A stretch of DNA of 64,000 nt from Caulobacter sp. X (GCF_002742635.1 NZ_PEGF01000002.1:1488001-1552000), one strand, 5' to 3'. Shown: positions 8,232 through 18,388, counted from the first letter of the stretch. Numbers and translations are program-made. The notes: a model not told the origin generated them from the sequence alone.

Positions 8232-8810
8232 ATGCGAAATGGCATCTCGATTGTCCTGGCGATCTGGGCGGCTTGCGCCGCCAGCGCGCACGCGTTCGAC
8301 CTGACGCCAAAGGCCCAGTCGGCGCTCAAGCGCGGCGAGGCCTATGCCGAGGTCACGCCCGATCCCGACGGCGTGGCCGGCCATGTGCGGGCGGTGATCG
8401 ACATCGACGCGCCGGTCCAGAAGGTCTGGCGGACCATGACCGACTGCGCGGCCGCCAAGGCCATGATCAGCACCTTGACCGGCTGCCGCGTGGTCGAGGG
8501 GGATCAGGCGCGAGGCTGGGACATCCGTGAGCACATCACGCGCCGCAATCTGGTCTTTCCCGGCATGCGGATCGTGTTCCGCTCGGACTACGAGCCCTAC
8601 AGCCTGATCCGGTTCCGGCTGGTGGAGGGCGACCTCAAGGTCCAGCAGGGCGAATGGCGGCTCCAGGGGCTGGACGGCGGCCGGCGGACCCGCGTGTTCT
8701 ACGAGAACCGTCTGGCGGTGGATTGGCCCGTCCCCAAGGCGCTCATGCGTGAAGCGCTGCGCCGCGATACGCCCAAGGTGCTGATGAATCTTCGGCGCGT
8801 CTGCGAATAG
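8232..8810 (+). CDS. Secreted SRPBCC (START-like) family protein
   Basis: A 192-residue protein. Residues 1-21 form a signal peptide ending in SAHA, and the mature part begins FDLTPK. The core has the order of a helix-grip SRPBCC domain: HVRAVIDIDAPVQKVWRTMTD as the opening strand and helix, alternating strands through the FPGMRIVFRSDYEPY region, and a long C-terminal helix from VPKALMREALRR. Such folds bind hydrophobic ligands, but the ligand is unknown. Two cysteines (in DCAA and TGCRV) may form a periplasmic disulfide. The ATG at 8232 is preferred over the upstream start at 8214 because it gives a clean signal peptide and follows a TGGAG site. Confidence 0.75.
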   Translation: MRNGISIVLAIWAACAASAHAFDLTPKAQSALKRGEAYAEVTPDPDGVAGHVRAVIDIDAPVQKVWRTMTDCAAAKAMISTLTGCRVVEGDQARGWDIREHITRRNLVFPGMRIVFRSDYEPYSLIRFRLVEGDLKVQQGEWRLQGLDGGRRTRVFYENRLAVDWPVPKALMREALRRDTPKVLMNLRRVCE

Positions 8811-8955
8811 AGTCGGTCGCCGCGCCACGCGGATTCTAAATCCTAGGTAGAAATCAGCATTTTTTCACCCGCCGTTTAAATTCCTCGCGACGGAATGGCG
8901 CAGCTCCTTCGTTTGATCGGAGTGGGCTTTGCACATCTGATTTGGAGGTGGCGGC

Positions 8956-9705
8956 TTGGCGCAGCAGCTGTTCTTCTTTCACAATCCCAAGGCGGGAGGA
9001 ACTTCGGTCGTCAGCGCGCTGAGCCGCCTCTTTTCTTCGGAAAGACGCTGTCCGCGCATCGAGAACGACGCCACCGAACATGCTTTGCGCGCGGGGCGCT
9101 ACGATGTGTTCCGAGGCTATGATTTCTATAGCGGCCACTATGGCCACGACATCTACGACGCCGTCGGCCGCGGCATTCCGACGGCGACCAACTTCCGTTG
9201 GCCGGTGGATCGCGTGGTGTCGGTCTATCGCTATTTCCGCCACGTGGTCGACCTGACCGACGAGCAGGCGCGCGACCCGCGGTTCCGCGCCGTGAGCCTC
9301 GCCAAGCGCCTGTCCTTGGACGACTTTGTGACCTGCGATGATCCGGCCGTGGTGCTGCACACGTGCGATCACCATTTCCGGCAACTGACCGGATCGGGCT
9401 GGTCCCCGCTCTACGAGCGGGACATGGCCTCCGCCCAGTCCCTGATCGACCGCATGCTGTGGTTCTATGTCTGCGAGCACCCCTAAGAGTCGCTGGCCTG
9501 GGCGGAAACCGCCTTTGAAGGCCGCGTGGCTAACGTGCAGCGTCTGAATGTCACGCGCGCCGAAGACGACGGCGACGCCCCGCTGAAGCCGAAGGCCTAT
9601 CGACAGCTCGTGACGCAGAACCAGAAGGACATCAGCCTCTACCAGTACGCCCTGAGCCGGCTGCTGTCGGAAGCGGTCCCGACGGACCTGCTGCTGAGGG
9701 CCTAG
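8956..9705 (+). pseudogene. Sulfotransferase family 2-like gene interrupted by an in-frame stop
   Basis: The frame opens at a TTG (8956) with a GGAGG site 7 bases before it. It carries the 5'-PAPS loop FFFHNPKAGGTS (residues 6-17) and the 3'-phosphate motif RWPVDRVVSVYRYFRH (about 81-96), hallmarks of family 2 sulfotransferases. A TAA at 9484-9486 ends the product at 176 residues, but the same frame continues without error for 72 more sense codons to a TAG at 9703-9705. That tail looks like a normal sulfotransferase C-terminus, including QNQKDISLYQYALSRLL. One nonsense change therefore explains the break; the truncated protein is probably inactive. A sequencing error or natural readthrough cannot be excluded. 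Confidence 0.8.
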
Positions 9706-9815
9706 AGCATTTTCCGATAAGTGTGAAACGGTTACCGGATCGAAAAATGCTCTAAGATTTTGAATTATAGCCCTTTTTATCCGATCTGACTGATCCAATC
9801 AGATCGGAAAGGGCT
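9703..9815. repeat. Two-hairpin palindromic repeat at the end of the sulfotransferase frame
   Basis: The first hairpin pairs TAGAGCATTTTCCGAT (9703-9718) with ATCGAAAAATGCTCTA (9739-9754), one mismatch in 16. The second pairs AGCCCTTT and CCGATCTGA (9769-9789, with a small bulge) with TCAGATCGGAAAGGGCT (9799-9815). AGAGCATTTT-type palindromes recur in intergenic regions of many alphaproteobacteria. The first three bases provide the distal stop codon of the broken sulfotransferase gene. Confidence 0.7.
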
Positions 9816-9856
9816 CTAGCCGCAAGGCTGCGACAGCCGGACGCGTTGTCCGTCGA

Positions 9857-9983
9857 CTGATCTTCGGCGAATAGCTGGAGATCAGGTTTGAGGCGAGACC
9901 GCGCCCGGAGCGGCGGCGTTCGACGCTGTCCTGTTGGGGAACAGGACGACGCCCCTGGGTTCGGTCGGGCCCGGGGGCGTTTT
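9857..9983 (+). ncRNA. Candidate structured small RNA ending in a terminator
   Basis: Three consecutive hairpins lie in a gene-free stretch: CTGATCT/AGATCAG (9857-9863 with 9879-9885), GTCCTGTT/AACAGGAC with a GGGG loop (about 9928-9947), and an 11-bp intrinsic terminator followed by T residues (9949-9983). No gene on the plus strand ends close enough to need this terminator, because the sulfotransferase frame stops 240 bases earlier and is followed by its own hairpins. This is the pattern expected of a free-standing RNA of about 120-140 nt. I recognise no known RNA family in it and no clear promoter, so the call is tentative. Confidence 0.35.
9949..9983 (+). terminator. Orphan rho-independent terminator
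   Basis: ACGCCCCTGGG (9949-9959) pairs with CCCGGGGGCGT (9970-9980) across a 10-base loop, with one wobble pair, and is followed directly by TTT. It is strong by base pairing and terminates plus-strand transcription arising from the 9816-9948 region. Confidence 0.6.
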
Positions 9984-10064
9984 CATGCCTGGCGTCCCGT
10001 ATCGATGTCCGGCTGGGCTTTGGCCTGCCGAGCCCGCCCTTCAGAAATCCCCCATTTTGAGGCG

Positions 10065-10154
10065 CTTGGACCTCATTCCAAGGCTCTCGCGCGGACGATT
10101 TCGTGGAGATGCACGCATAACGATGTTATGACAACCTATGGCTTCAGTGCCATA
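10065..10154. promoter_or_regulatory. Three perfect palindromes upstream of the orphan gene at 10177
   Basis: CTTGGA-N6-TCCAAG (10065-10082), CATAAC-GAT-GTTATG (10116-10130) and TATGGC-N6-GCCATA (10137-10154) follow one another within 90 bases of the ATG at 10177. Such spacing suits dimeric repressor or activator sites, or 5'-UTR hairpins for the two nearest. The proteins or RNAs involved cannot be named from sequence. Confidence 0.45.
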
Positions 10155-10176
10155 AAAAACCACAAAAAGGTGTGTC

Positions 10177-11175
10177 ATGAGCGACGCCACTCTCTCCGAC
10201 AAGACCACGATTACCTACAATGACATCCTCGCTCCCGGCGACATCGTCACCGGCGTGCGTCAGGCGAGCGGACCGAACAATCCGGTCGTTCTGACGGGCA
10301 ACCATCCGGTCAAGGGCGGGGATCCGCAGGCGTTGATCTACAAGGGACCTCTGTTTCCCTCGTCGGATGACGGCTACGCCTTCCTGACGCCGGTGTTCGC
10401 GGGGCAGACCGTGACGACCTCGACGTTCTATGGACCCAACACGCCGCTGTTCAATCCGAGCATTGGCGCGAACAACATCCGCGCCGTCGGCAGCTACAAG
10501 TACGCCGAGGCCTCCGCGCCTCAGGCTGATCACGGCATGATGTACGAGGGGCCGCTGGACGGCTCGGGCGTCTGGACCGTTCTGGACGTTCCCGAGAAGG
10601 TCGCGGGCGGCGCGGTGTTCTCGACCATTCCCCACAGCACGATGGGCGACCTGGTGGTCGGCGACTTCGATCTGTCCGACGATCCGGGCTCGGCCAGCGC
10701 CTTTGTCTACGACCTGCGCGCCAAGACCTTCACGAAGCTCAGCCTGGGTCCGCTCACCACCGCCTATGGCGTCTGGCAGAACGGCGGCGAGGGCAGCGAC
10801 GCCTACACCATCGTCGGCGGCTATCTGGGGCAGGGCGCGATCAATGTCGGCTTCATGCTGGACTACGACGCGGCGACGAAGGCGATCACCAACCTGACCA
10901 CCTACAACGCCAACGGCGACCCGCGGACGATCACGCACTTCGAAGGGATCACCGCCTTCGCGAACGGCTACGCCCTGGCGGCCACGACCGAGGCGGGCGC
11001 GACCTACGCGGTGGTCGAGCGCACGGCCGGCGGCGGCTTTGGCGCGGCGAAGTGGACGCCTGTCCTGTACCCTGGCGCGGACCGTTGCACCGGCAATACC
11101 GTCATCGACAACAACCTGATGGGCATCGCCATCGCCAAGAGCGGCGTGCAGTCCTATCTGGCGACCATCGCCTGA
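10177..11175 (+). CDS. Hypothetical protein, probably beta-rich, function unknown
   Basis: A 332-residue protein with no signal peptide or membrane helix and no motif I recognise. It is rich in Gly, Ala, Thr and Tyr, with alternating short strands and turns such as GDLVVGDFDLSDDPGSASAFVYD and DAYTIVGGYLGQGAINVGFMLDYD. Repeated aromatic-glycine blade-like segments suggest a beta-propeller or similar repeat fold; this is inference. The ATG at 10177 follows AAAAAGGTGTGTC, a weak ribosome-binding site, and is preceded by three palindromes. A strong hairpin follows the stop. It stands alone between a broken sulfotransferase gene and a minus-strand racemase operon, and may be part of a small acquired patch. 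Confidence 0.7.
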   Translation: MSDATLSDKTTITYNDILAPGDIVTGVRQASGPNNPVVLTGNHPVKGGDPQALIYKGPLFPSSDDGYAFLTPVFAGQTVTTSTFYGPNTPLFNPSIGANNIRAVGSYKYAEASAPQADHGMMYEGPLDGSGVWTVLDVPEKVAGGAVFSTIPHSTMGDLVVGDFDLSDDPGSASAFVYDLRAKTFTKLSLGPLTTAYGVWQNGGEGSDAYTIVGGYLGQGAINVGFMLDYDAATKAITNLTTYNANGDPRTITHFEGITAFANGYALAATTEAGATYAVVERTAGGGFGAAKWTPVLYPGADRCTGNTVIDNNLMGIAIAKSGVQSYLATIA

Positions 11176-11193
11176 CGCGATCCGATTGGGAGA

Positions 11194-11221
11194 CGCCCTC
11201 GGACCGCAAGGCCCGAGGGCG
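11194..11221. terminator. Terminator-like hairpin between convergent genes
   Basis: CGCCCTCGG (11194-11202) pairs perfectly with CCGAGGGCG (11213-11221) around a short loop. It lies between the stop of the 10177 gene and the stop of the minus-strand racemase gene and may serve both directions, although the T tracts are poor. Confidence 0.5.
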
Positions 11222-11224
11222 CCT

Positions 11225-11902
11225 TCAGATCGACTCCCGACCCAGGCAGACCGCAACGCAGCGGCGGGCGAGGGTCTCGGTCGCATCCAGGAACGGGACG
11301 GATAGGTCCTCGGCGCCCAGCACCAGCGGCACTTCGGTGCAGCCGGCGACGACGGTCTGGGCGCCCTTGCCGACCAGGCGATGGGCCAGGGCCGCCATGG
11401 TCTCGCGCGATGCGGCGCTCAGGTCGCCGTGCTTGATGCGATAGAGCAGGGCCATGAACTCGACCTGCTCGTGATCGTCGAGCGTGATCACTTCCAGGCC
11501 CATATGGAAGAACCGGTCGCGGTAGAGGCCCAGCGCCAGACCGGTGCCCAGCACGCCGACCGTGCTCGCGCCCCGCGCCTTGGCCGCGAGGCCCGCCGTC
11601 TCCAGCATGTCGACCAGGGGCAGGCCGCTGGCTCGGACCATATCGGCATAGGCGTGGGCGGTGTTGCAGGCGATCGCCAGCACCTGCGCGCCGGCGTCCC
11701 TCAAGCCCGCGGCCATGCTCGCCAGGACCGGGCCGGGATCGGAGTCGCTGTGGTTTCGGTCGGGGACCTTGGGATTGATGTCGACCAGCACGCGGAGGTG
11801 ATCCTGCTCGCGCTGGACCGGCGTCGCGGCCTGCAGCTTGGCGAGGAAGTCGAGGGTGGCGGCGGGCCCCATGCCACCCAGGACGCCGAGGACCTTGCTC
11901 AT
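11225..11902 (-). CDS. Aspartate/glutamate racemase family protein
   Basis: A 225-residue member of the Asp/Glu/hydantoin racemase superfamily. The N-terminal GVLGGMGPAATLDF and the two catalytic cysteines, C79 in AIACNTAH and C188 in AGCTEVPL, are present, as required for PLP-independent racemisation by a two-base mechanism. Its length and motifs fit the RacX/YgeA group of broad-specificity amino-acid racemases better than cell-wall MurI. It starts only 11 bases after the stop of the D-cysteine desulfhydrase gene on the same strand, so the two form an operon. Together they suggest interconversion and breakdown of D-amino acids; the exact substrate is not shown by sequence. Confidence 0.85.
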   Translation of the reverse strand: MSKVLGVLGGMGPAATLDFLAKLQAATPVQREQDHLRVLVDINPKVPDRNHSDSDPGPVLASMAAGLRDAGAQVLAIACNTAHAYADMVRASGLPLVDMLETAGLAAKARGASTVGVLGTGLALGLYRDRFFHMGLEVITLDDHEQVEFMALLYRIKHGDLSAASRETMAALAHRLVGKGAQTVVAGCTEVPLVLGAEDLSVPFLDATETLARRCVAVCLGRESI

Positions 11903-11913
11903 CGGTTCGCTCC

Positions 11914-12912
11914 CTAAAGCGCCGGCTCCAGCACGCTCTGATAGCCGAACAGACCCTGCGCGCCGCCCGTATGCAAAAAGACCACGCGCTCGTCCTTGAA
12001 GGAGCCTTTGCGCGCCTGGTCGATCAGGCCTTTCATCGCCTTGCCCGAATAGACCGGATCCAACAGCAGGCCTTCGGTCCGCGCGGCCAGGGTCAGGGCG
12101 TCGATCACGCCCTGGTCCACCAGGCCGTAACCTTCGCCGACATAGTCGCAGTCTGCCACGACCGCCTCGCGCTTGATCCGGCCGGCCGCGCCGATCGTCT
12201 CGGCGGTGGCGACGGCCAGGTTGAAGACGTTCTCTTCCTGCTTGGGCTTGGGCGCGCGGACGCCAAAGCCCAGGATCGGAACATCGACCGACAGCGCCGC
12301 GAAGCCGGCGACGAGGCCCGCATGGGTGCCGGCGCTACCGGTGGCGGTGACCAGCCGGTCGATCTTCAGGTCCATCTGGTCGGCCTGGACGATCAGCTCG
12401 CGGGCGCAGTCGACATAGCCCAGCGCGCCGACCGTGTTCGAACCGCCGCCCGGGATGACATAGGGCTTGCCGCCGCGCCGGCGGACGCTGTCGGCGGTGG
12501 CCTCCAGCTCGGCGACCATGTCGCTGCCAGCCGGGACGTAGCGGATCGCCGCGCCCATCAGCTTGTCGAGCAACACATTGCCGTTGCCCATGTAGTCGCC
12601 GGCCTTCGAGCCCGTCCGTTCCTCGAGGATCACCTCGGTCTTCAGGCCAAAGCGCGCGCCGGCGGCGATCGTCTGGCGGACGTGGTTGGACTGGACCGCG
12701 CCCTGGGTGACCAGGGTGTCGGCGCCCTGCGCCAGAGCCTCGCCGAGCAGGAACTCGAGCTTGCGAGTCTTGTTGCCGCCGCCCGCCAGGCCGGTGCAGT
12801 CGTCGCGCTTGACCCACAGGTCGATCCCCAGCGCCGCGCCCAGGCGGGGCAGGGGCTCCAGCGGCGTCGGCAGGTGGGCGAAGCGGGCGCGGGGAAAGCG
12901 GGCGAGATGCAT
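11914..12912 (-). CDS. dcyD: D-cysteine desulfhydrase / ACC deaminase family enzyme
   Basis: A 332-residue fold-type II PLP enzyme. The lysine of [11 protein letters not shown] (K48) forms the Schiff base, QSNHVRQT holds the carboxylate, and the phosphate-binding [11 protein letters not shown] loop follows near residue 205. D-cysteine desulfhydrases convert D-cysteine to pyruvate, sulfide and ammonia; the closely related ACC deaminases open aminocyclopropane carboxylate, and the two cannot be separated safely from sequence alone. The ATG at 12912 is chosen because the family N-terminus (MHLARFPR) starts there; the longer frame to 13302 has no conserved content. A racemase gene follows in the same operon. 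Confidence 0.85.
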   Translation of the reverse strand: MHLARFPRARFAHLPTPLEPLPRLGAALGIDLWVKRDDCTGLAGGGNKTRKLEFLLGEALAQGADTLVTQGAVQSNHVRQTIAAGARFGLKTEVILEERTGSKAGDYMGNGNVLLDKLMGAAIRYVPAGSDMVAELEATADSVRRRGGKPYVIPGGGSNTVGALGYVDCARELIVQADQMDLKIDRLVTATGSAGTHAGLVAGFAALSVDVPILGFGVRAPKPKQEENVFNLAVATAETIGAAGRIKREAVVADCDYVGEGYGLVDQGVIDALTLAARTEGLLLDPVYSGKAMKGLIDQARKGSFKDERVVFLHTGGAQGLFGYQSVLEPAL

Positions 12913-13056
12913 GAACGATGGTCCCTCGGAATGTCGCTGTCCTGTTACCACGACTGGCCGCCGATGCGACGATAAGGTGGGGGCGTCCAGCGCCTTTGGT
13001 GGTATTATCGGGGCTTGAGAACCGGCGCCAAAACGACCGGCTCCACGGAGGAAGAC

Positions 13057-13614
13057 ATGACCCGGATGATCCCGTACGTCGCGCTGGGCGCGGCGGCTTT
13101 CCTGTTCGCCGGCGCGGCTGGCGCGTCGACCCTCATCATCGGCGGCGGCTCGGCCAACGAATGCTCCGACGCCGCGCTCAAGGGGCGGTCCGACGACCGC
13201 GCCGTGCTCGCCTGCACCACCGCGCTGGAACTCGAGAACCTGAACTTCCGCGACCGCGCCCGCACCTATGTGAACCGGGGCGTGCTGCAGATGCGCCAGC
13301 ATCAGTTCGCGGCGGCGCGCGCCGACTTCGACCAGGCGTCGAGCATCGATCCCAGCCTCGGCGAAGCCTATGTGAACCGCGGCGCGACCCTGGTCGGCGA
13401 GGCGCGCTATCAGGAAGGCGTTGCTCAGATCGACAAGGGCCTGTCGCTGGGCGTCAAGGACCCCGAGCGCGCGCTGTACAATCGCGCTCTGGCCAACGAA
13501 GGTCTTGGCAACCTGCGCGCGGCCTATCTCGACTACGCCAAGGCGGCGGAGCTTAATCCCGACTGGGCGGCGCCGAAGACCGAACTGGCGCGTTTCACCG
13601 TCAAACGGCCCTGA
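13057..13614 (+). CDS. Secreted tetratricopeptide-repeat protein
   Basis: A 185-residue protein with a signal peptide (residues 1-23, ending AGAS), a short region with two cysteines (NECSDAAL and LACTTAL) and about three TPR units from residue 70 to the end. The units show the A-Y-NRG-L pattern: [44 protein letters not shown] and [22 protein letters not shown]. TPRs bind partner proteins, here in the periplasm. The ATG at 13057 follows an excellent GGAGGAAG site; the earlier start at 13015 is poorer. It probably shares a transcript with the small secreted protein downstream (52-bp gap). Confidence 0.8.
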   Translation: MTRMIPYVALGAAAFLFAGAAGASTLIIGGGSANECSDAALKGRSDDRAVLACTTALELENLNFRDRARTYVNRGVLQMRQHQFAAARADFDQASSIDPSLGEAYVNRGATLVGEARYQEGVAQIDKGLSLGVKDPERALYNRALANEGLGNLRAAYLDYAKAAELNPDWAAPKTELARFTVKRP

Positions 13615-13665
13615 TCCTCGCCTGACCGGCGCGGCGGGCCGGCCCGAACAGGAGCGGCGCGTCGC

Positions 13666-14061
13666 GTGCGGAAGGTCCTTTGCCTATCGGTTTGCATCAC
13701 GGCTATGGGCGGAAGCGTCCAGGCTCAGAGCCTGCGCGAGATCGAGGCGCGCAACGCCGCCGCCCACGCGCTGGAAGACGTCCGGCGCGACCTGCTGGCC
13801 GGCCAGATCGAAGCTTCCAACGCCCAGGAGCGCGCCCGGACTGACAGCCTGCTGCGCGGTCTGGAGCAGCAGCGCGCCAATTCCGTGCTCACCGCGCCGT
13901 CGATGACCGTCCCGCCCGCGCGGCCCGTGGACGATCCGGCGCGACGCGAGGCCGACCGCGCCAACGCCATGAGCCGTATCGACCAGCTGACCCAGGACGC
14001 CCTGGCGCAGAGCAACGCCCGCATGCGCGCCATCCGGCCCGCGAGCGAACCGAAACGCTGA
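13666..14061 (+). CDS. Small secreted hypothetical protein
   Basis: A 131-residue protein starting at GTG 13666 behind an AGGAGCGG site. Residues 1-21 form a signal peptide ending VQAQS. The mature part is hydrophilic and mostly helical, rich in Arg, Ala and Gln ([22 protein letters not shown]), with a proline-containing linker near residues 78-90. No known domain is recognisable. It sits between a TPR protein and a zinc peptidase on the same strand with gaps under 60 bases, so the three may be co-transcribed cell-envelope genes. Confidence 0.6.
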   Translation: MRKVLCLSVCITAMGGSVQAQSLREIEARNAAAHALEDVRRDLLAGQIEASNAQERARTDSLLRGLEQQRANSVLTAPSMTVPPARPVDDPARREADRANAMSRIDQLTQDALAQSNARMRAIRPASEPKR

Positions 14062-14077
14062 AGACGAAGAGGTTTTG

Positions 14078-14926
14078 ATGGAGTGGGAAGGCGGCCGTCG
14101 GTCCGGCAATATCGAGGATCGGCGCGGTCTCGGACCGGTTGGGATCGCCGGCGGGGGGATCGGCGCGGTGGTCTTGGCGGCCATCGGCTATTTCGTGTTC
14201 GGCATCGATCCGCGTACGACCATGGACGTCGCCCAGGGCCTGCAGCAGCCAGCCCAACAGGAGGGCGTCAGGGGCGAGGTCTCCGACCGCGAAGGCCAGT
14301 TCATCGATGTGATCGAGACCTCCAACCGCGACGTCTGGGGGCCGATCTTCCAACACCAAGGCGTCCAGTACCGGCCGCCCGAGGCGATCGTTCTCTACAA
14401 CGACTCCACCGGCACCGGATGCGGCACGGGCCAGTCGGCGATGGGCCCGTTCTATTGTCCCGCCGACCAGAAGGTCTACCTGGACCTGTCGTTCTGGCGG
14501 GAACTGGAAGGCCGCTTCGGCGCGAAGGGCGACTTCGCGCGGGCCTATGTCGTCAGCCACGAGATCGGCCACCACGTCCAGCACCTGCTGGGCGCCGATC
14601 AGCAAGCCCGCCGCCTCGGCGCGCGCGGCGAGGAGAGCGGTTCGGTGCGGCTGGAGCTGCAGGCCGATTGCTACGCTGGCGTCTGGGCCGCGCATGCCGG
14701 CGAGGCTTCGGGCGGGCGGATCGTCATCAATCGCGCCGACATTCAGGATGGCCTGGGCGCGGCCGCAGCCGTCGGCGACGACACCCTGCAAAAGCAGACC
14801 CAGGGCCAGGTCGTGCCCGACAGCTTCACCCACGGCACGAGCGCCCAGCGCATGCGGTGGTTCAGTCGCGGCTACGACCAGGGCGATCCATCGGCGTGCG
14901 ATACCTTCTCGGCGGCGAGCCTTTGA
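14078..14926 (+). CDS. YpfJ-like neutral zinc metallopeptidase
   Basis: A 282-residue protein of the putative neutral zinc metallopeptidase family. One membrane helix at about residues 22-41 (GIGAVVLAAIGYFVFG) anchors it, and the large C-terminal part carries the zincin motif HEIGHH near residue 163 plus the downstream ELQADCYAGVWA motif, which supplies the third ligand. GCGTGQSAMGPFYCPADQKVYLD is also typical of the family. Physiological substrates are unknown. The ATG at 14078 is preferred over the adjacent TTG at 14075. A small hypothetical gene follows 44 bases downstream. Confidence 0.88.
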   Translation: MEWEGGRRSGNIEDRRGLGPVGIAGGGIGAVVLAAIGYFVFGIDPRTTMDVAQGLQQPAQQEGVRGEVSDREGQFIDVIETSNRDVWGPIFQHQGVQYRPPEAIVLYNDSTGTGCGTGQSAMGPFYCPADQKVYLDLSFWRELEGRFGAKGDFARAYVVSHEIGHHVQHLLGADQQARRLGARGEESGSVRLELQADCYAGVWAAHAGEASGGRIVINRADIQDGLGAAAAVGDDTLQKQTQGQVVPDSFTHGTSAQRMRWFSRGYDQGDPSACDTFSAASL

Positions 14927-14970
14927 TCTCCGTCAACGCGCGGTCGTTCAGCAAGCGGGAGAGTTCGACC

Positions 14971-15171
14971 ATGTCCATGACCTTCTCAAGCGAAGACCGA
15001 GTGCTGCTGGACCGCTACATCGAGAGCGTCCTGCTGCGGTTCAACGATGGTCGATATGACCTTCAGGAAGCGACCCGCGCCCTGGCGGAGAGCTTTGTCC
15101 AGGTCGGACGCGGCCAGTCCGACGTGCTGATGCACATGCGCGGCGTGGTCGAGGCGGGCGACGACGCCTAG
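14971..15171 (+). CDS. Small hypothetical protein (66 aa)
   Basis: An ATG at 14971 preceded by GGGAGAG opens a 66-residue frame ending TAG. The product is acidic and helical, with SSEDRVLLDRYIESVLLRFNDGRYDLQEA followed by a segment rich in Val, Gln and Gly. It has no signal peptide, membrane helix or cysteine. Its codon use resembles its neighbours and the ribosome-binding site is good, which supports a real gene. The layout suggests a small conserved regulator or adaptor, but no function can be assigned. Confidence 0.55.
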   Translation: MSMTFSSEDRVLLDRYIESVLLRFNDGRYDLQEATRALAESFVQVGRGQSDVLMHMRGVVEAGDDA

Positions 15172-15230
15172 AGCCTGTCTTGACCGGCATCAACGCTTGA
15201 CCTCCCCGCCAACCCGCCTAGTTTCGGACC

Positions 15231-15321
15231 CCTGTTCACCGGGGGGCCGCGCGCGCGGCTGAGATTGGGCTTCCGCCCTGACCCGTAGAACCTGATCCGG
15301 GTCATGCCGGCGAAGGGAGGG
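15231..15321 (+). ncRNA. TPP riboswitch (THI element)
   Basis: The conserved thi-box bases are all present: GGGG arm, CGGCTGAGAT (from 15256), the CCCTGACCC stretch, GAACCTGATCCGGGTCATGCC (15288-15308) and the closing CGAAGGGAGG. This is the thiamine-pyrophosphate aptamer. It precedes thiC by about 90 bases and would switch thiC expression off when TPP is plentiful, probably by hiding the ribosome-binding site. Confidence 0.95.
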
Positions 15322-15396
15322 AACGCGGGCGCGGCCTTGAAGGCGTCCGTCAGACCGACTCAAGCACGACACGTCCGGGTCTCCTTGGAAGCTTGA

Positions 15397-17247
<1,851 letters not shown>

Positions 17248-17317
17248 GGCGGGGTTGACGCGCCGCAAGGCGCAGTGGCGGGCGGCGGCTCACGCTCAGG
17301 CTTTCGGAGCCGCCGCC

Positions 17318-18388
17318 ATGCCGACCCGCCGCGCCCTGATCGCCGCCACGCCCCTGTTGGTCACGGGATGTTCGGGCGGCGAGAACCCTTACGACCGCGC
17401 CGTCCGGGACCTCTGGCGACTGCCGGACCTGGGCGGCGGCGGCGCGCCCATGATGGCCCTGATCCACGCCGCGACGCTGGCGGCGAACGGCCATAACACC
17501 CAGCCCTGGCGCTTCCGCGTCGAGGCGCGCGCGATCGAGATCCTGCCGGACTTTTCGCGGCGCACGCCGGTCGTCGATCCGGACGACCACCACCTGTTCG
17601 TGAGTCTGGGTTGCGCGACCGAGACCCTGCTCCAGGCGGGGCTCGGCTACGGCTGGGCGGGTGAGCCGGAGATGCTGCCGGGCGGCGGCGTCCGCATCGC
17701 CCTGTCCAGCGCGAAGCCCCGTCCGGACGCCCTATTCCAGGCGATCCCGCGCCGCGCCTCCACCCGAACCGCCTATGACGGTCGGCCCGTAGACGCGGCC
17801 ACGCTGCGCCGGCTGGAGGCGGCCGTGGGACGGGAGGTCGGACTGCGCCTGGTCCTGGACCCTGACCAGCGCGACCATCTGACGGACATGATCGTCGCCG
17901 GAAACAGCGCCCAGATCGCCGATCCGGCCTTCATGCGCGAGCTCACCGACTGGATCCGCTTCGACGCGGCCGAAGCCTTGGCGCGGCGTGATGGCCTGTT
18001 CGCGGCCGCCTCGGGCAACCTGACCACGCCGCGCTGGCTGGGCGAGCGGCTCCTGCCGCTGGTCATGACGAAGAAGGGCGAAGCCGAGCGCGTCACCCGC
18101 TGGATGCGCAGCTCGGCGGGCGCGGCGATCTTCACCGGTCCCAGCGAGACGCCCGACGGCTGGATCGCCGTCGGCCGGGCCTTCACCCGTTTCGCGCTGA
18201 CGGCGACGGCGGCGGGCCTGAAGCTGGCCTTCCTCAACCAACCTGTCGAGGATCTGCCGACGCGCCGCCGGATGGCCGCCTGGATGGGCGAGCCGGGCAA
18301 GCGGCCCGACCTTGTCGTTCGCTTTGGCTACGGGCCGGATTTGCCGCGGTCCTTGCGTCGGTCGGCCCAGGCTGTCTTGCTGGCCTAG
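17318..18388 (+). CDS. Acg-family FMN-binding oxidoreductase, predicted lipoprotein/Tat substrate
   Basis: A 356-residue nitroreductase-fold protein of the Acg group. The N-terminus MPTRRALIAATPLLVTGCSGG combines a twin arginine with a lipobox (VTGC), so it is probably exported and lipid-anchored. Two nitroreductase-like halves are visible: AANGHNTQPWRFRV near residue 54 (flavin and substrate loop) and IAVGRAFTRFALTATAAGLKLAFLNQPVE near residue 290. The related mycobacterial Acg binds FMN without normal reductase activity. The ATG at 17318 follows a GGAG site and gives a clean signal; the earlier TTG at 17255 does not. It lies 70 bases after thiC and may be co-transcribed. Confidence 0.75.
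   Translation: MPTRRALIAATPLLVTGCSGGENPYDRAVRDLWRLPDLGGGGAPMMALIHAATLAANGHNTQPWRFRVEARAIEILPDFSRRTPVVDPDDHHLFVSLGCATETLLQAGLGYGWAGEPEMLPGGGVRIALSSAKPRPDALFQAIPRRASTRTAYDGRPVDAATLRRLEAAVGREVGLRLVLDPDQRDHLTDMIVAGNSAQIADPAFMRELTDWIRFDAAEALARRDGLFAAASGNLTTPRWLGERLLPLVMTKKGEAERVTRWMRSSAGAAIFTGPSETPDGWIAVGRAFTRFALTATAAGLKLAFLNQPVEDLPTRRRMAAWMGEPGKRPDLVVRFGYGPDLPRSLRRSAQAVLLA

Noticed and set aside
9888..10223. A 111-codon frame over the candidate RNA and palindromes
   Set aside because: It lacks a ribosome-binding site, crosses the terminator hairpin and all three palindromes, and runs into the 10177 gene in another frame.
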